Notes under the pieces: generated by a model
Database searches by the model: none
Told to the model about the DNA's origin: nothing
What the model saw: the letters and a program-made list of their open reading frames with translations, nothing else
Position numbers and translations under genes: made by a program
Shown: in pieces, positions 16,778-25,591 of the stretch
How the letters are laid out: each line of letters begins with the position of its first letter
Position numbering within the stretch: the first letter of the stretch is position 1
Origin: MWCO01 sp964488865
GTDB lineage: Bacteria; Myxococcota_A; Polyangia; Polyangiales; Polyangiaceae
Length of the DNA: 64,000 bases
Direction: 5' to 3'
NCBI GenBank assembly: GCA_964488865.1
Contig: CAZAWR010000013.1
Location: 73,874-137,873 of the forward strand

Positions 16778-18205
16778 GTGAGCCGAGGCGAAGAGGAGGA
16801 ATCGAAGGAAGCTGGTCCGCGATCCCTGACGCGGGCGCGGGAGCCCATCCGCGTTCGTGTGGCCGTCCTCGCCGTCGCCTACGCGTGCCTGATCTTGCTG
16901 CAGCGAAGCGCCGAAGCCACATCTCTCAGCTTGTTTCTCGATCACTTGGGCGCAAAGCGTTTGCCCCTGATGTTCCTCGCCGCGTCTCTGATCGATGTCC
17001 CGCTCGCGTTCGCGTACATGCCCTGGGCACGGCGGGTGAACCGACGGTGGGGGCTGGTCGGCCTGGGAGCTGGGCTGGTGGGCGTGCTGGTCGCGTCGCG
17101 GCTGCTGGTGGAGATCGCCCCCGGGCCCGCGTACTTCCTGGCTTACCTGGGCGCCACGGCGCTCGGGACCTTCCTCGTCATCCACTGGGGCGTCCTGTTG
17201 CTCGACGCCTTCACGGTGGCGGAGTCACGTCGCGCTTTTCCGCTCGTGTACGCCGCCGGCAGCGCGGGGAGCTTCCTGGCGGGAGCGGCCATGCAACTTG
17301 CCGGCGCATGGCATGCCTTCGACTTGCTCGTGGCGATTCCGGCTGTGTCTTTGCTGGGCGTGGCAGTCGCGATGCTGGCGCTCGGCCGCCAGTCGGAAGG
17401 GCAATCCGTTCGGCAGGACCGAACGCAGCGCGCGGGCGTCGCAGCCGGGGTCATGGCGTGGGGGAGCGTCGGGTTGCTGGCCGCGTCCCCCCTGCTTCGC
17501 ATCATGGCAGCGGCCACCGCCTTGATGGTGCTGCTCCGGCTGTGCTTGCGGATCGTCTATGGCCACGAGCTCGAGACGGCATTCTCCACATCGGACGACC
17601 TTACCCGCTTCGTGGGCTCCTACACGATGGTCGCCAGCGGGATCGGACTTGCCATCCAGCTTCTCGTCACGCCTCGGTGGCTCCGCTGGCTCGGCGTCGG
17701 CAAGCTGAATCTCGCCTATGCAGGCGTCGTCTTCGTCGCTCTGCTCGGCTTGGTGGGCCTGCCCGGCCTCGTCGCAGCCACCCTCGCCCGGTTCACGGAC
17801 CTCGAGCTCAAAGGCGCCATCAAGACCCCCATCAGCGCGATGTTCTACGACGCCATCGACCCGGAGCATCGGGTCGACGCGCGCGCGATCGTCCTCGGCA
17901 TCATCTCCCCGTTAGCGTCCGTCGGCTCCAGCTTGCTGCTCCTAGCGTACACGCATGCCCAGGTGCCCGTCGCCGTCCTGGCCTGGGGGGCGGTTGCGGT
18001 GGGCGCCGTCTACGTCACGCTCAGCGCGGTGCAATCTCACACGTATCGAACCGCCCTCGAAAACCAGCTCGTTCGGTGGGCTCGCGACGCGACGGGGGAT
18101 GGGTCGGTCACGATCGAGAACGCCTTGGAGAAGGCTCGCGACTGCGAGGATGCGCGCATCGTCGACATGGCGCGAGAGATTCGTCGGCGCAGGGGGAGCG
18201 GATAA
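16778..18205 (+). CDS. Polytopic transporter, NTT (ATP/ADP translocase)/MFS-like
   Basis: 475 residues from a GTG with about 12 hydrophobic segments: first VAVLAVAYACLILLQ at residues 28-42, later GVVFVALLGLVGLPGLVAAT. The segment RFTDLELKGAIKTPISAMFY followed by RVDARAIVLGIISPLASVGS resembles the C-terminal half of NTT-like carriers in myxobacteria, which sometimes carry HEAT or cyclic-nucleotide domains; neither is present here. The C-terminus is a short charged helix. Substrate unknown. It lies 60 bp after the transglycosylase gene and may be cotranscribed. Confidence 0.65.
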   Translation: MSRGEEEESKEAGPRSLTRAREPIRVRVAVLAVAYACLILLQRSAEATSLSLFLDHLGAKRLPLMFLAASLIDVPLAFAYMPWARRVNRRWGLVGLGAGLVGVLVASRLLVEIAPGPAYFLAYLGATALGTFLVIHWGVLLLDAFTVAESRRAFPLVYAAGSAGSFLAGAAMQLAGAWHAFDLLVAIPAVSLLGVAVAMLALGRQSEGQSVRQDRTQRAGVAAGVMAWGSVGLLAASPLLRIMAAATALMVLLRLCLRIVYGHELETAFSTSDDLTRFVGSYTMVASGIGLAIQLLVTPRWLRWLGVGKLNLAYAGVVFVALLGLVGLPGLVAATLARFTDLELKGAIKTPISAMFYDAIDPEHRVDARAIVLGIISPLASVGSSLLLLAYTHAQVPVAVLAWGAVAVGAVYVTLSAVQSHTYRTALENQLVRWARDATGDGSVTIENALEKARDCEDARIVDMAREIRRRRGSG

Positions 18206-18261
18206 GGTGTAGTTCCCAACCAGAACCCGTATCGCTGAGCGTCGATCGGGGAAAGCGTCCC

Positions 18262-19074
18262 TCACTGCGTAGCGTGGAGTTCCGAACTCTTCCCCGCCGC
18301 GAGTCGCTCCTCTTGCTTCGCCCAGGAGGCTACCCGATTCGTCTGCGCCAAGACGGTGCGAGCAAGGTTCGTCGTGGCCTCGCTCACGGCCTTGGCGTCT
18401 ACCTCCGCGTGATGGCGTGAGGAGCCGATCACCCACGAGGTGCTCGACGACGCGAAGGGTTGCGTGGCCGTGAACAGGACGGTGCCCGTCTTGACGTCCA
18501 TCAGGCTGGCTTCGAGCAGTCCCTGCGAGCCCACCGTCACCCCTGGCGCCACGAAGAACCCGACCACGGTGGGGTAGAGCCAGGCCCAGTTGTTCAGGTG
18601 CGACGCGTCCTCGGTGGTCACGTTGCAGACGAGCAAGTACCGAACGCGGTAACGCGCGGCGATGGTGCGAAGCCCCTCGACGCCCTGTGGGTTCGGCAAA
18701 CCCGTGGACACATCGGTCACGTGGGAGAAGTGCGGGGAACCGTCGAGGGCGCGGACCATGGTGGGGCCGACGATCGACTGTTGGCCGATGGGGGCTGTGG
18801 CCTCGGCGCGGAAGGGTTCGCCGAGGGTGACGACGCCCACGCGGGCGGGGAAGCCCAGCTCCACGCGGGAGCCGAGGATCTTCTGCAGGTCGTCCTCGCT
18901 GACGGACCCGGTGAGGTCCTTCGAGAACAGGGACTGCTGCAGGACGGGTGCAGGGGCGGGTGCCTCGGCAGCGGCGGGCGCCTCGGGCATGCGATGGGAA
19001 GCGGCGCAGCCCACCGAAGCGAATCCCAAGAGAGTGAGGGTGGAAGTAAGAAGAAGAGGGTGTGCTCGTTTCAT
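18262..19074 (-). CDS. Lipoprotein of unknown function (rhombotarget/GNA1162-like)
   Basis: 270 residues. The signal MKRAHPLLLTSTLTLLGFA ends at SVGC. An Ala/Pro linker is followed by an alpha/beta domain: RVGVVTLGEPFRAEATAPIG, VEGLRTIAARYRVRYLLVCN, then GVTVGSQGLLEASLMDVKTG and LFTATQPF. This order (activity-regulating prefix, YLLV strand, T-G-x-LF strand) resembles lipoproteins that nucleate envelope complexes, including the rhombotarget and GNA1162 groups. That assignment is by pattern only. Its short divergent gap with ligA contains both start regions. Confidence 0.6.
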   Translation of the reverse strand: MKRAHPLLLTSTLTLLGFASVGCAASHRMPEAPAAAEAPAPAPVLQQSLFSKDLTGSVSEDDLQKILGSRVELGFPARVGVVTLGEPFRAEATAPIGQQSIVGPTMVRALDGSPHFSHVTDVSTGLPNPQGVEGLRTIAARYRVRYLLVCNVTTEDASHLNNWAWLYPTVVGFFVAPGVTVGSQGLLEASLMDVKTGTVLFTATQPFASSSTSWVIGSSRHHAEVDAKAVSEATTNLARTVLAQTNRVASWAKQEERLAAGKSSELHATQ

Positions 19075-19175
19075 GTCCCTCCAACGTGCCGAGGGGCGAA
19101 GGCCTTACACCGCGGGGCGCCATGGGACGCATCCGGTACTGGACGCCGGAACGTGGCCATCGAAGACTCGCCGCC

Positions 19176-21269
19176 ATGACGACCGAAAAGACCGCCCAGC
19201 GCGCTGAGCTCGACGACCTCGCCCAGCAGATCGCCTACCACGAGAAGGCGTACCGCGCTGGTGCGCCCGAGATTCCCGACGCCGCCTTCGACGACCTGTT
19301 CGACCGCTACCAGCAGCTCGCGGACACCCTGGGCCTGGCCCCGGACGAGAGGCTCGACCAGGCTCCGGGAGCCGATCACACCGATGGCTTCGTGCAGGTC
19401 GAGCATCGTTCGCCGATGCTGTCGCTCGAGAAGATCTCGCCGAATCGACGGGACAGCAAGGGCGAGCCCGTGCCCCTGATCGAGCAGATCACCACGTGGT
19501 ACGACCGGCGAAGAAAGGACCTCGGTATCCGTACCGGCGACGACCTGCCGCTGCTTGTGGAGCCGAAGATCGATGGCATTTCGGTTTCGCTGCTGTACCT
19601 CGGTGGCAAGCTCGAACGGGCCGTGACGCGGGGCGACGGGAAGAAAGGGGACGACATCACGCGCCAGGTGAAGGGGGCGCGCGCGGTGCCTGATCGTCTC
19701 AAGGGCGTGAGCGGGTCGCTGGAGGTACGTGGAGAGCTGTACTGGCCGGTGGATGCGTTCCAGGCGCACAACAACCGATTGATCCTCTCAGGGGACAAGC
19801 CCCTCGCGAATCCTCGCAACGGTTGTGCGGGGCTGATGAAGCGCAAGGACCCGGAAGGCCTCGATCGGGCGGGGATTCGCTCGTTTCTCTACCAGGTGCC
19901 GTGGTTCGAAGACCTCACGTTGCCCGCCCGGCAGTCCGATGTGCTCCACTGGTTGGTGGAATGCGGCGCCGAGGTCTACGTGGACGAGATCTTCCTCGCC
20001 CCCGACGCCCTCGCGGCGTTCGCGCACTGCGAGCGATATGGGGAGCGTCGCGGCCAGCTGTCCTACGAGATCGACGGCATGGTCATCAAGCTCGACGAGC
20101 TCGAGCGATACCAGCGGCTCGAAGGTACGGGTCACCATCCTCACTGGGCCATTGCGTACAAGTTCCCTCCGGAGCGTAAGCCGACGCAGCTCAAGGGCAT
20201 CACCGTGCAAGTGGGCAAGACGGGCAAGCTGACGCCTGTGGCGGAGCTCGATCCCGTGCTCGTGGCGGGGACCACGGTCTCCCGCGCATCGCTCCACAAC
20301 TTCCCGGAGCTGGAGCGCAAGGACGTTCGCGTGGGGGACACGGTGCTCGTCGAGAAGGCGGGCGAGATCATTCCGCAGGTCGTGAGCGTGGTTCTGGACA
20401 AGAGGCCCGAGGGGACGGAACCGTACGTTCGGCCCCACGCCTGTCCGACGTGCGGGGCCGACGTGGTCTCGGAGGACATCTTCGTGTACTGCCCGAACCC
20501 CTCCTGTCCCGATCAGGTGCGCGAGCGGCTGCGGCACTTCGCGAGTCGCAGCGCCATGGACGTCGAGGGGCTTGGCATTTCGCTGGTGGAGCAGGTCATC
20601 GACAAGCTCGGGGTGGTGTCGCCCGACGACGTATTTCGCATGAAGGAGGCGGACCTCGCGGCGCTCGAGCGAATGGGCAAGAAGAGCGCGGCGAACGTGA
20701 TGAAGTCCCTCGATGTCGCGAAGGGAAGGGGGCTCGCGCGTGTGCTGGGGGGTCTCGCCATCCGGCACGTAGGCACGACGATGGCCGAGGATCTCGCGAA
20801 TCACTTCGGATCCGCGGACGCTTTGCTCGCCTTCGCGCAGCGGTACGTGGACGGGGACGCGGAGGCGATCGAGCAGGTGGCGCCGGAGAAGGGAAGCGGC
20901 GTGATCGAAGGCATGGCGCGAAAGACCGCGGACAGCATCTTCGCGGAGCTCTCGTCCGCGCCGATTCGCAAGGTGCTCGAGGGGCTTCGTGACGCTGGGG
21001 TGAAGCTCGAGGCGACGAAGCAGCAGGTCCAAGCCGTGGAGGGAGTGGCTGGCAAGACCTTCGTGCTCACGGGCACGCTGCCCACGATGAAGCGGGACGA
21101 GGCGGGCAAGCTCATCAAGGCAGCCGGCGGAGTCGTGGTGGGGTCCGTGTCGAAGAAGACGGACTACCTGGTGGCGGGGGAGGAAGCAGGCAGCAAGCTG
21201 GAGAAGGCTGAGAAGCTCGGGGTTGCCATTCTGGACGAAGCTGGGTTGCTTGCGTTGCTGGGAAGGTAG
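19176..21269 (+). CDS. ligA: NAD-dependent DNA ligase
   Basis: 697 residues from the ATG at 19176. Domain Ia carries YHEKAYRAGAPEIPDAAFDD; the adenylation site is VEPKIDGISVSLLY with Lys131; an OB fold includes GKTGKLTPVAELDPVLVAG; a four-Cys zinc finger lies near residues 423-443 (CPTCGAD, CPNPSC); helix-hairpin-helix repeats and a C-terminal BRCT domain (KTFVLTGTLPTMKRDEAGKL) follow. It seals nicks using NAD+ in replication and repair. Unusual: the Ia Tyr-Asp pair is Phe38-Asp39, and the usual NPRNAAAGSLRQ is NPRNGCAGLMKRK. A partial copy of this gene lies at 23532. Confidence 0.95.
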   Translation: MTTEKTAQRAELDDLAQQIAYHEKAYRAGAPEIPDAAFDDLFDRYQQLADTLGLAPDERLDQAPGADHTDGFVQVEHRSPMLSLEKISPNRRDSKGEPVPLIEQITTWYDRRRKDLGIRTGDDLPLLVEPKIDGISVSLLYLGGKLERAVTRGDGKKGDDITRQVKGARAVPDRLKGVSGSLEVRGELYWPVDAFQAHNNRLILSGDKPLANPRNGCAGLMKRKDPEGLDRAGIRSFLYQVPWFEDLTLPARQSDVLHWLVECGAEVYVDEIFLAPDALAAFAHCERYGERRGQLSYEIDGMVIKLDELERYQRLEGTGHHPHWAIAYKFPPERKPTQLKGITVQVGKTGKLTPVAELDPVLVAGTTVSRASLHNFPELERKDVRVGDTVLVEKAGEIIPQVVSVVLDKRPEGTEPYVRPHACPTCGADVVSEDIFVYCPNPSCPDQVRERLRHFASRSAMDVEGLGISLVEQVIDKLGVVSPDDVFRMKEADLAALERMGKKSAANVMKSLDVAKGRGLARVLGGLAIRHVGTTMAEDLANHFGSADALLAFAQRYVDGDAEAIEQVAPEKGSGVIEGMARKTADSIFAELSSAPIRKVLEGLRDAGVKLEATKQQVQAVEGVAGKTFVLTGTLPTMKRDEAGKLIKAAGGVVVGSVSKKTDYLVAGEEAGSKLEKAEKLGVAILDEAGLLALLGR

Positions 21270-21397
21270 GAGCTACCTCTCCCGCAGTGTGTCGCGCCCA
21301 CGAAGGAACTCATCTTCCTCGCAGAAACCTTGGGTCAGCCCATCAACCACGCTCATGTCGTGGTTGCGGGTGTACGCCGATATCGATGCTGGGATCG

Positions 21398-22048
21398 TCA
21401 ATATACCGGGAACATCAGCTTGCAGCCCTCGGCGCTCGGTCCAATGGCATCCTTCGCCCAGTCCAGGTTGCCTCCCTCGAGCGATGAGAGGGCCTGAGTG
21501 CATTCGTCGAGATCGAAGTCCGGGCGCCGTCGCTTGTCTCGACAGCGTTGCAGCGCGTCCTGGCAGGGAGCGGTGAACTGAGGATCGGGACACGCCGTGC
21601 GAAGCCCCTCTCGGTTGCAGCGCTGTCGAACACGGATGTTGCAAGCCGCTCGTCCCTCACGTTCCCAGCACGAGGCGATTGCGCCTGCGACGCGGCGCTT
21701 GTAGCCATAGCCCTTTTTTAGCAGCTCGCACGAACCCGTGAATCCCTCGCAAGCGGGACCGCTGAATTGCGCCTGCGAGGTGAAGTCGCAGGAGATTTCA
21801 CCGACGTCGTTGTCACACGCGAGCTCAGTCTCCGCGGGAGCTTCGGCGACGGCCTCCTGTTCAGGCTCAGCCACAAGCTCTGGCGGGGGGTCGGCAACCA
21901 TCGCGTAACCAGCTGGCTCGGAAGGTTGCGGGGCAGAGATCTGCGCAGGCTGCGGCACGGGCCCGGGCGGCGGGGCACAGTGGACCGCGGCGATTGCAGC
22001 CGTCAGAAGCAAAAAGCGCTCTCGTTGAACAATGAAGGGATAGGTCAC
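21398..22048 (-). CDS. Cysteine-rich lipoprotein, unknown function
   Basis: 216 residues from a GTG at 22048, chosen because it gives MTYPFIVQRERFLLLTAAIA with a lipobox ending AAVHC. A Pro/Glu-rich linker is followed by a domain with about a dozen Cys (LACDNDVGEISCDF, GPACEGFTGSCELL, SCWEREGRAACNIRVRQRC, CQDALQRCRDKRR), probably disulfide-bonded outside the cytoplasm. An ATG at 22105 is an alternative start. No family recognised. The 130 bp between it and ligA hold no gene. Confidence 0.6.
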   Translation of the reverse strand: MTYPFIVQRERFLLLTAAIAAVHCAPPPGPVPQPAQISAPQPSEPAGYAMVADPPPELVAEPEQEAVAEAPAETELACDNDVGEISCDFTSQAQFSGPACEGFTGSCELLKKGYGYKRRVAGAIASCWEREGRAACNIRVRQRCNREGLRTACPDPQFTAPCQDALQRCRDKRRRPDFDLDECTQALSSLEGGNLDWAKDAIGPSAEGCKLMFPVY

Positions 22049-22245
22049 GAGATCGAAGGTACCACCAGAACCGAATGGAATCTCGTATCGCAGTGCTGTC
22101 CGCATCGCTGTTCGGAGCAGGCGCCCTCGCAGGGGGGTACCATGCAGTCCCCTATCCGCCGGCCGGCAGCGTCGTCGATCGCATGTTCCACGTGGGGCCG
22201 CACTTCCCCTATTGAAACGCACGCCGAGTCCGCGCCATTCACGGA

Positions 22246-23022
22246 CTACCGCACAACGAGGGTCATCTCACCGCTGAGCAAAGGCTGCCGCGAACGATCG
22301 TCGACGCTCAGGCCGAGGCGGTAGGCCCCCGCTCGCAGGTCCTTGGGCGTGCACCCGTGCAACGGCTCGGATTGCGAGTCGTTCGCCCAGAACATGGCCA
22401 CCATCCGCGCCACACCGGCGGGGAGCAACGTCACGCGGACGGTCTCCGAGGTGCTGAGTGCCCCGTACGAGCAGTCGCCACTCACGGGAGCGCCGTTGCG
22501 AAGCAACGTGCCAGTCCGCACGGAAGGGAAGCCAGCACCGAACCAGAAGTCGATCGTGACGGGCTTGCTCGACGTGTTCCGCACGCCGACCGGGATCGTG
22601 GTCATGATTCCTGCGAGAACTTCGGTCCTTGCCGGGAGCTCCAAGGCCAGCGAGGAAGCCGGCGCGACTTCGCTCGGCGCGGTCGCGTGCGGCACGGTGC
22701 AAGCTCCTGCGCGCCGCAGCCGATCGACATCGACGTCGCTACCCGTGCATTCGGTCGGGAGCACGCCCTCGAAGGGCGGTTCTTCCGGAAGGAGGTCAGC
22801 GAGATCTGGCTGCGGCGGCGAGCCACTGTCTCTGGTTTCGGGTGTCGCGGGCGTGGGCGCTGCGGTGGGAGCGACGGGCTCGGCGATCGGAACAGGAAGC
22901 TCCGTCACGGGCGGCGCAGCGGCAGGCTCGGGCGCTGCGATCGGTGCGGACGGCGAACACGCAACGGATAGGACGGCCGTTGCCGTCAGGGCGATGAGGG
23001 AAATGGGAACGCCACGCATCAC
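22246..23022 (-). CDS. Lipoprotein with beta-sandwich-like domain
   Basis: 258 residues. The signal MMRGVPISLIALTATAVLSV ends at SVAC. A long Pro/Ala linker runs to about residue 75. The remainder looks like an immunoglobulin-type sandwich: ALELPARTEVLAGIMTTIPV, GVRNTSSKPVTIDFWFGAGF, VRVTLLPAGVARMVAMFWA, RAGAYRLGLSVDDRSRQPL. Similar proteins are common in myxobacteria without assigned role. It and the preceding Cys-rich lipoprotein gene are both leftward but separated by about 200 bp. Confidence 0.6.
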   Translation of the reverse strand: MMRGVPISLIALTATAVLSVACSPSAPIAAPEPAAAPPVTELPVPIAEPVAPTAAPTPATPETRDSGSPPQPDLADLLPEEPPFEGVLPTECTGSDVDVDRLRRAGACTVPHATAPSEVAPASSLALELPARTEVLAGIMTTIPVGVRNTSSKPVTIDFWFGAGFPSVRTGTLLRNGAPVSGDCSYGALSTSETVRVTLLPAGVARMVAMFWANDSQSEPLHGCTPKDLRAGAYRLGLSVDDRSRQPLLSGEMTLVVR

Positions 23023-23162
23023 GACAGCACCATCGTCTCCAGACTACCGCGTTTCCACCACCACTTCGCCATCCGGCGTATTGCCGCGGGCGAACGCGAC
23101 GCTAGGAGAGGCAGGAATGCGACGCGAGACCGGGTCGTGGATAAGCGCACGACCCGAGCATT

Positions 23163-23528
23163 TCACCGGCCAGGGGGCAGCGTCAACGATAAGCAGCCGT
23201 CTCGTGCGAAGGAACGCCAACCCCGAAGTCCGCCGGAAGGAAACTCGAAGGCCTCTCGCAAGTCGAGGCGAACTTCGACGACGTCGGTCGTCGGCGCTTG
23301 CGCGAGAAGGCTACGAGCATCGAAGCCCCACAGCTTCGGCAGCACGTACTTCTCAAAGTTCTCGACCACGTGGCGCGGCAGCGGCCGCTGGTACGCTTCG
23401 CCCGCCATCGCGAGGAACGTCTCGAGCCACGCTTGCACGACCTGATACGGCACGGAGGACTCGGGTTCGTGACGCACGCATTGTCTGCGAAGGGCGAACG
23501 TTCGGGAACCCCATCGGGTGCAGGACAA
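23163..23528 (-). pseudogene. IS91-like transposase remnant, internally deleted
   Basis: The leftward frame contains VPYQVVQAWLETFLAMAGE and RPLPRHVVENFEKYVL. This resembles the N-terminus of IS91-type zinc-binding transposases (…LY.vv…l.tFl…lP.fv..Efe.yL.CG). The CG and zinc finger that should follow are missing; the frame runs on into VVEVRLDLREAFEFPS, a tail motif also seen in three other places here. There is no credible start codon. 23029-23163 holds nothing I can support. Family assignment is from memory of the motif. Confidence 0.45.
23241..23280. repeat. Transposase-tail repeat, copy at 23 kb
   Basis: AACTCGAAGGCCTCTCGCAA and the following bases match 47901-47950 in pattern; leftward both give (D/Q)VVEV.LDLRE.FEFPS. 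The two longer copies at 30912 and 35715 are more decayed. It lies inside the IS91-like scrap. Confidence 0.6.
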
Positions 23529-23531
23529 GCC

Positions 23532-23672
23532 ATGGACATGGTCGAGAAGGCGGGCGAGATCATTCCGCAGGTCGTGAGCGTGGCGCTGAACAAGAGGCCT
23601 GAGGCAACTCCCGAAAAGCTCGGCGTTGCCATCCTGGACGAGGCCGGGTTGCTCGCGTTGCTGGGGAAGTAG
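23532..23672 (+). pseudogene. Partial duplicate of ligA (OB piece fused to BRCT end)
   Basis: A 46-codon frame starts MDMVEKAGEIIPQVVSVALN and ends EKLGVAILDEAGLLALLG. Bases 23541-23583 are identical to ligA 20349-20391 over 43 bp, and the last 55 bases closely match the end of ligA (21213-21269). The roughly 800 bp lying between these parts in the intact gene are absent. It is therefore a collapsed copy of a ligA-type gene. It abuts the IS91-like scrap on one side and the PLD gene stop (23675) on the other. Confidence 0.9.
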
Positions 23673-23674
23673 TC

Positions 23675-25591
23675 CTAACGAAAGCTCATCGGCACCGGAA
23701 CGACATCGTTCTCACCGAACGCGCGGATGTGACGGTTGCCTCCAGCCTCCCAACGCGCCGCCCCCTGCTTGTTCGTGATGACAAGCTTGAGGTCCAAGCG
23801 TGTGCCGCGCGCCACCGTGACCTCGCCCGACCACCTCGGCCACGCGCTCGCCTGTATGGCAAGCCCCTCGGCAGGGTGCCAGTCGCCCACCAGCGGGTCC
23901 GAGCCCACCACCCGCAGCGTCTCCCCCCACGTCGTCCGATCACAGAACGCATCGAAGGACAGCGTGGTCGAAGGCCATTCGGTTGCGTCGAAGGTCTCGT
24001 CATACCGGCGCAGCATGTCGACGAACTCCCCGTCGAGGTCCGCCGCGAGCCTCGCGTCTCGCCACACGATCTGGTCCTCGTCGTTCTTGAACGCCGCGTC
24101 ATGGTACCAGTTGAATGCCCCGAGCACGGCGACCTGACCGTCGATCACCACGAACTTGTGATGCATCGACGCGTAGGTGCCATTGGGGTTGTCCGCCCGC
24201 ACGACCTTCACGCCTTCGCTCTCGAGCCACTCGTCGGTCTGATCGTCCTCGGACATCACGCCGTGATACTCGGCGGCTTCGTGGATGCCGTGATCGACGA
24301 TGACCGTCACACGCACGCCGCGGTCATGGGCGGCGACGAGCTTGCGCAGCAGCGACGTCTCGCGCCCGTTTTCGCGATACACGACGTCCTTGGCCGTGAA
24401 CATGGCCACGTGGATCGACTCCTGGGCCTGGTCGATCAGGTTCCCTACGATGCGATGGGGCTCTTCGTCGGGGGCGAAGCTGACGGAGACCGTGCTGGCT
24501 GGGTCGGCTGCGAACTGCCTCTTCCGTTGCACGCCCCCGGCAATGGCCTCGAACCGTCGCGCGTAGGCGTGCATGAGGTCGCGTCGTTCGGTCACGATCA
24601 TGGCTTCGTGGTTCTCGTGACGCGCTCCCCACTCCCAGTTCATGGATCCCGTGGCCATCGACACGCCGTCGAACAGCGCGATCTTGTCGTGCATGGCGCC
24701 TCCGGCCCGAAGCACGCCGAGCAAGGGAACCCCTGCTTGCAGCAAGCGGTCGTCCCCGTCGTACCAGCCGTACCAAGGCCGGAACTTTCGGCCGTCGAAC
24801 ACGAGCCGGACCTCGACACCCGCCTGGTGCGCCTCGATCAGCTTGTCCACGATGCCAGGGTCCGTGATGTTGAACACCGCCGCGTGCAGCGTGTGACGCT
24901 CTTCGGGGGCCGCGTGCTGCGCGGCGATGATGGCGTCGATGCGCGAGATCACTTCCTGTCCGGGGTCGTCGTAGGGGGACCACAGGACACGGGGCTGATC
25001 CTGCACCTCCGCCTCGTCCACGGGCGACGTGAGGCCGGGAGCCCAGGGGTCCTCCTCGGGCACACGTTCTTCCCCTTCCCCGAACAGACGACGCCACGAC
25101 GTCGTCACCATCTCGTCCTGCCCATCGCCGTCCGCGTCGTGCTGGAACCGGACACGCGCCATGACAGGACCGTCGAGGGGTGCGCCGAAGGGCCCGCCTT
25201 CCGGGTAGATCTCGAGGGTGTTCGCGCCCCAGCGCTCTGTCCCTCCACCGAGGGGCGCGCGATACGCGGCCACGTGCATCGTCCTCATCCATGTCGCACC
25301 GTAGGGTGCTGCCACCTCTACGAGCACGCGTTTGTGATAACGCACGTTCGCCACGCGGGCGTCGACCCAGGCTCGTACGACGTCGGGCTCGTCAGGAGTC
25401 GTCCATGTTCCGTGGCCGTGGATGTCGAGCATCCACGACGGCGCCGTGGCATGCTGGGAGACGGTGTCCAGGTCTTCGCTGGGCGGGAGGTCATCACCTC
25501 CGCAAGCCGCCGCCCACGGGGCCAAGGCGAGAAGCACGGGAACGAGAGCCCGTCGAGCACGCCGATGAGGGGACTCAATCACGGAACGCAT
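23675..25591 (-). CDS. Phospholipase D-like lipoprotein with CBM20-like C-terminus
   Basis: 638 residues. The signal ends AAACGG. Two HKD half-sites are visible: MHDKIALFDGVSMATGSMNW near residue 297 and MHHKFVVIDGQVAVLGAFNW near 475, each with the downstream Glu/Asp-rich helix. These form one bilobed PLD active site that could cleave phosphodiesters in lipids or nucleic acids. The last ~95 residues (LRVVGSDPLVGDWHPAEGL, WPRWSGEVTVARGTRLDLKL, RWEAGGNRHI) match a CBM20 starch-binding module. The start ATG lies inside the end of the upstream paralogue (17 bp overlap), so the two are coupled. Confidence 0.9.
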   Translation of the reverse strand: MRSVIESPHRRARRALVPVLLALAPWAAACGGDDLPPSEDLDTVSQHATAPSWMLDIHGHGTWTTPDEPDVVRAWVDARVANVRYHKRVLVEVAAPYGATWMRTMHVAAYRAPLGGGTERWGANTLEIYPEGGPFGAPLDGPVMARVRFQHDADGDGQDEMVTTSWRRLFGEGEERVPEEDPWAPGLTSPVDEAEVQDQPRVLWSPYDDPGQEVISRIDAIIAAQHAAPEERHTLHAAVFNITDPGIVDKLIEAHQAGVEVRLVFDGRKFRPWYGWYDGDDRLLQAGVPLLGVLRAGGAMHDKIALFDGVSMATGSMNWEWGARHENHEAMIVTERRDLMHAYARRFEAIAGGVQRKRQFAADPASTVSVSFAPDEEPHRIVGNLIDQAQESIHVAMFTAKDVVYRENGRETSLLRKLVAAHDRGVRVTVIVDHGIHEAAEYHGVMSEDDQTDEWLESEGVKVVRADNPNGTYASMHHKFVVIDGQVAVLGAFNWYHDAAFKNDEDQIVWRDARLAADLDGEFVDMLRRYDETFDATEWPSTTLSFDAFCDRTTWGETLRVVGSDPLVGDWHPAEGLAIQASAWPRWSGEVTVARGTRLDLKLVITNKQGAARWEAGGNRHIRAFGENDVVPVPMSFR

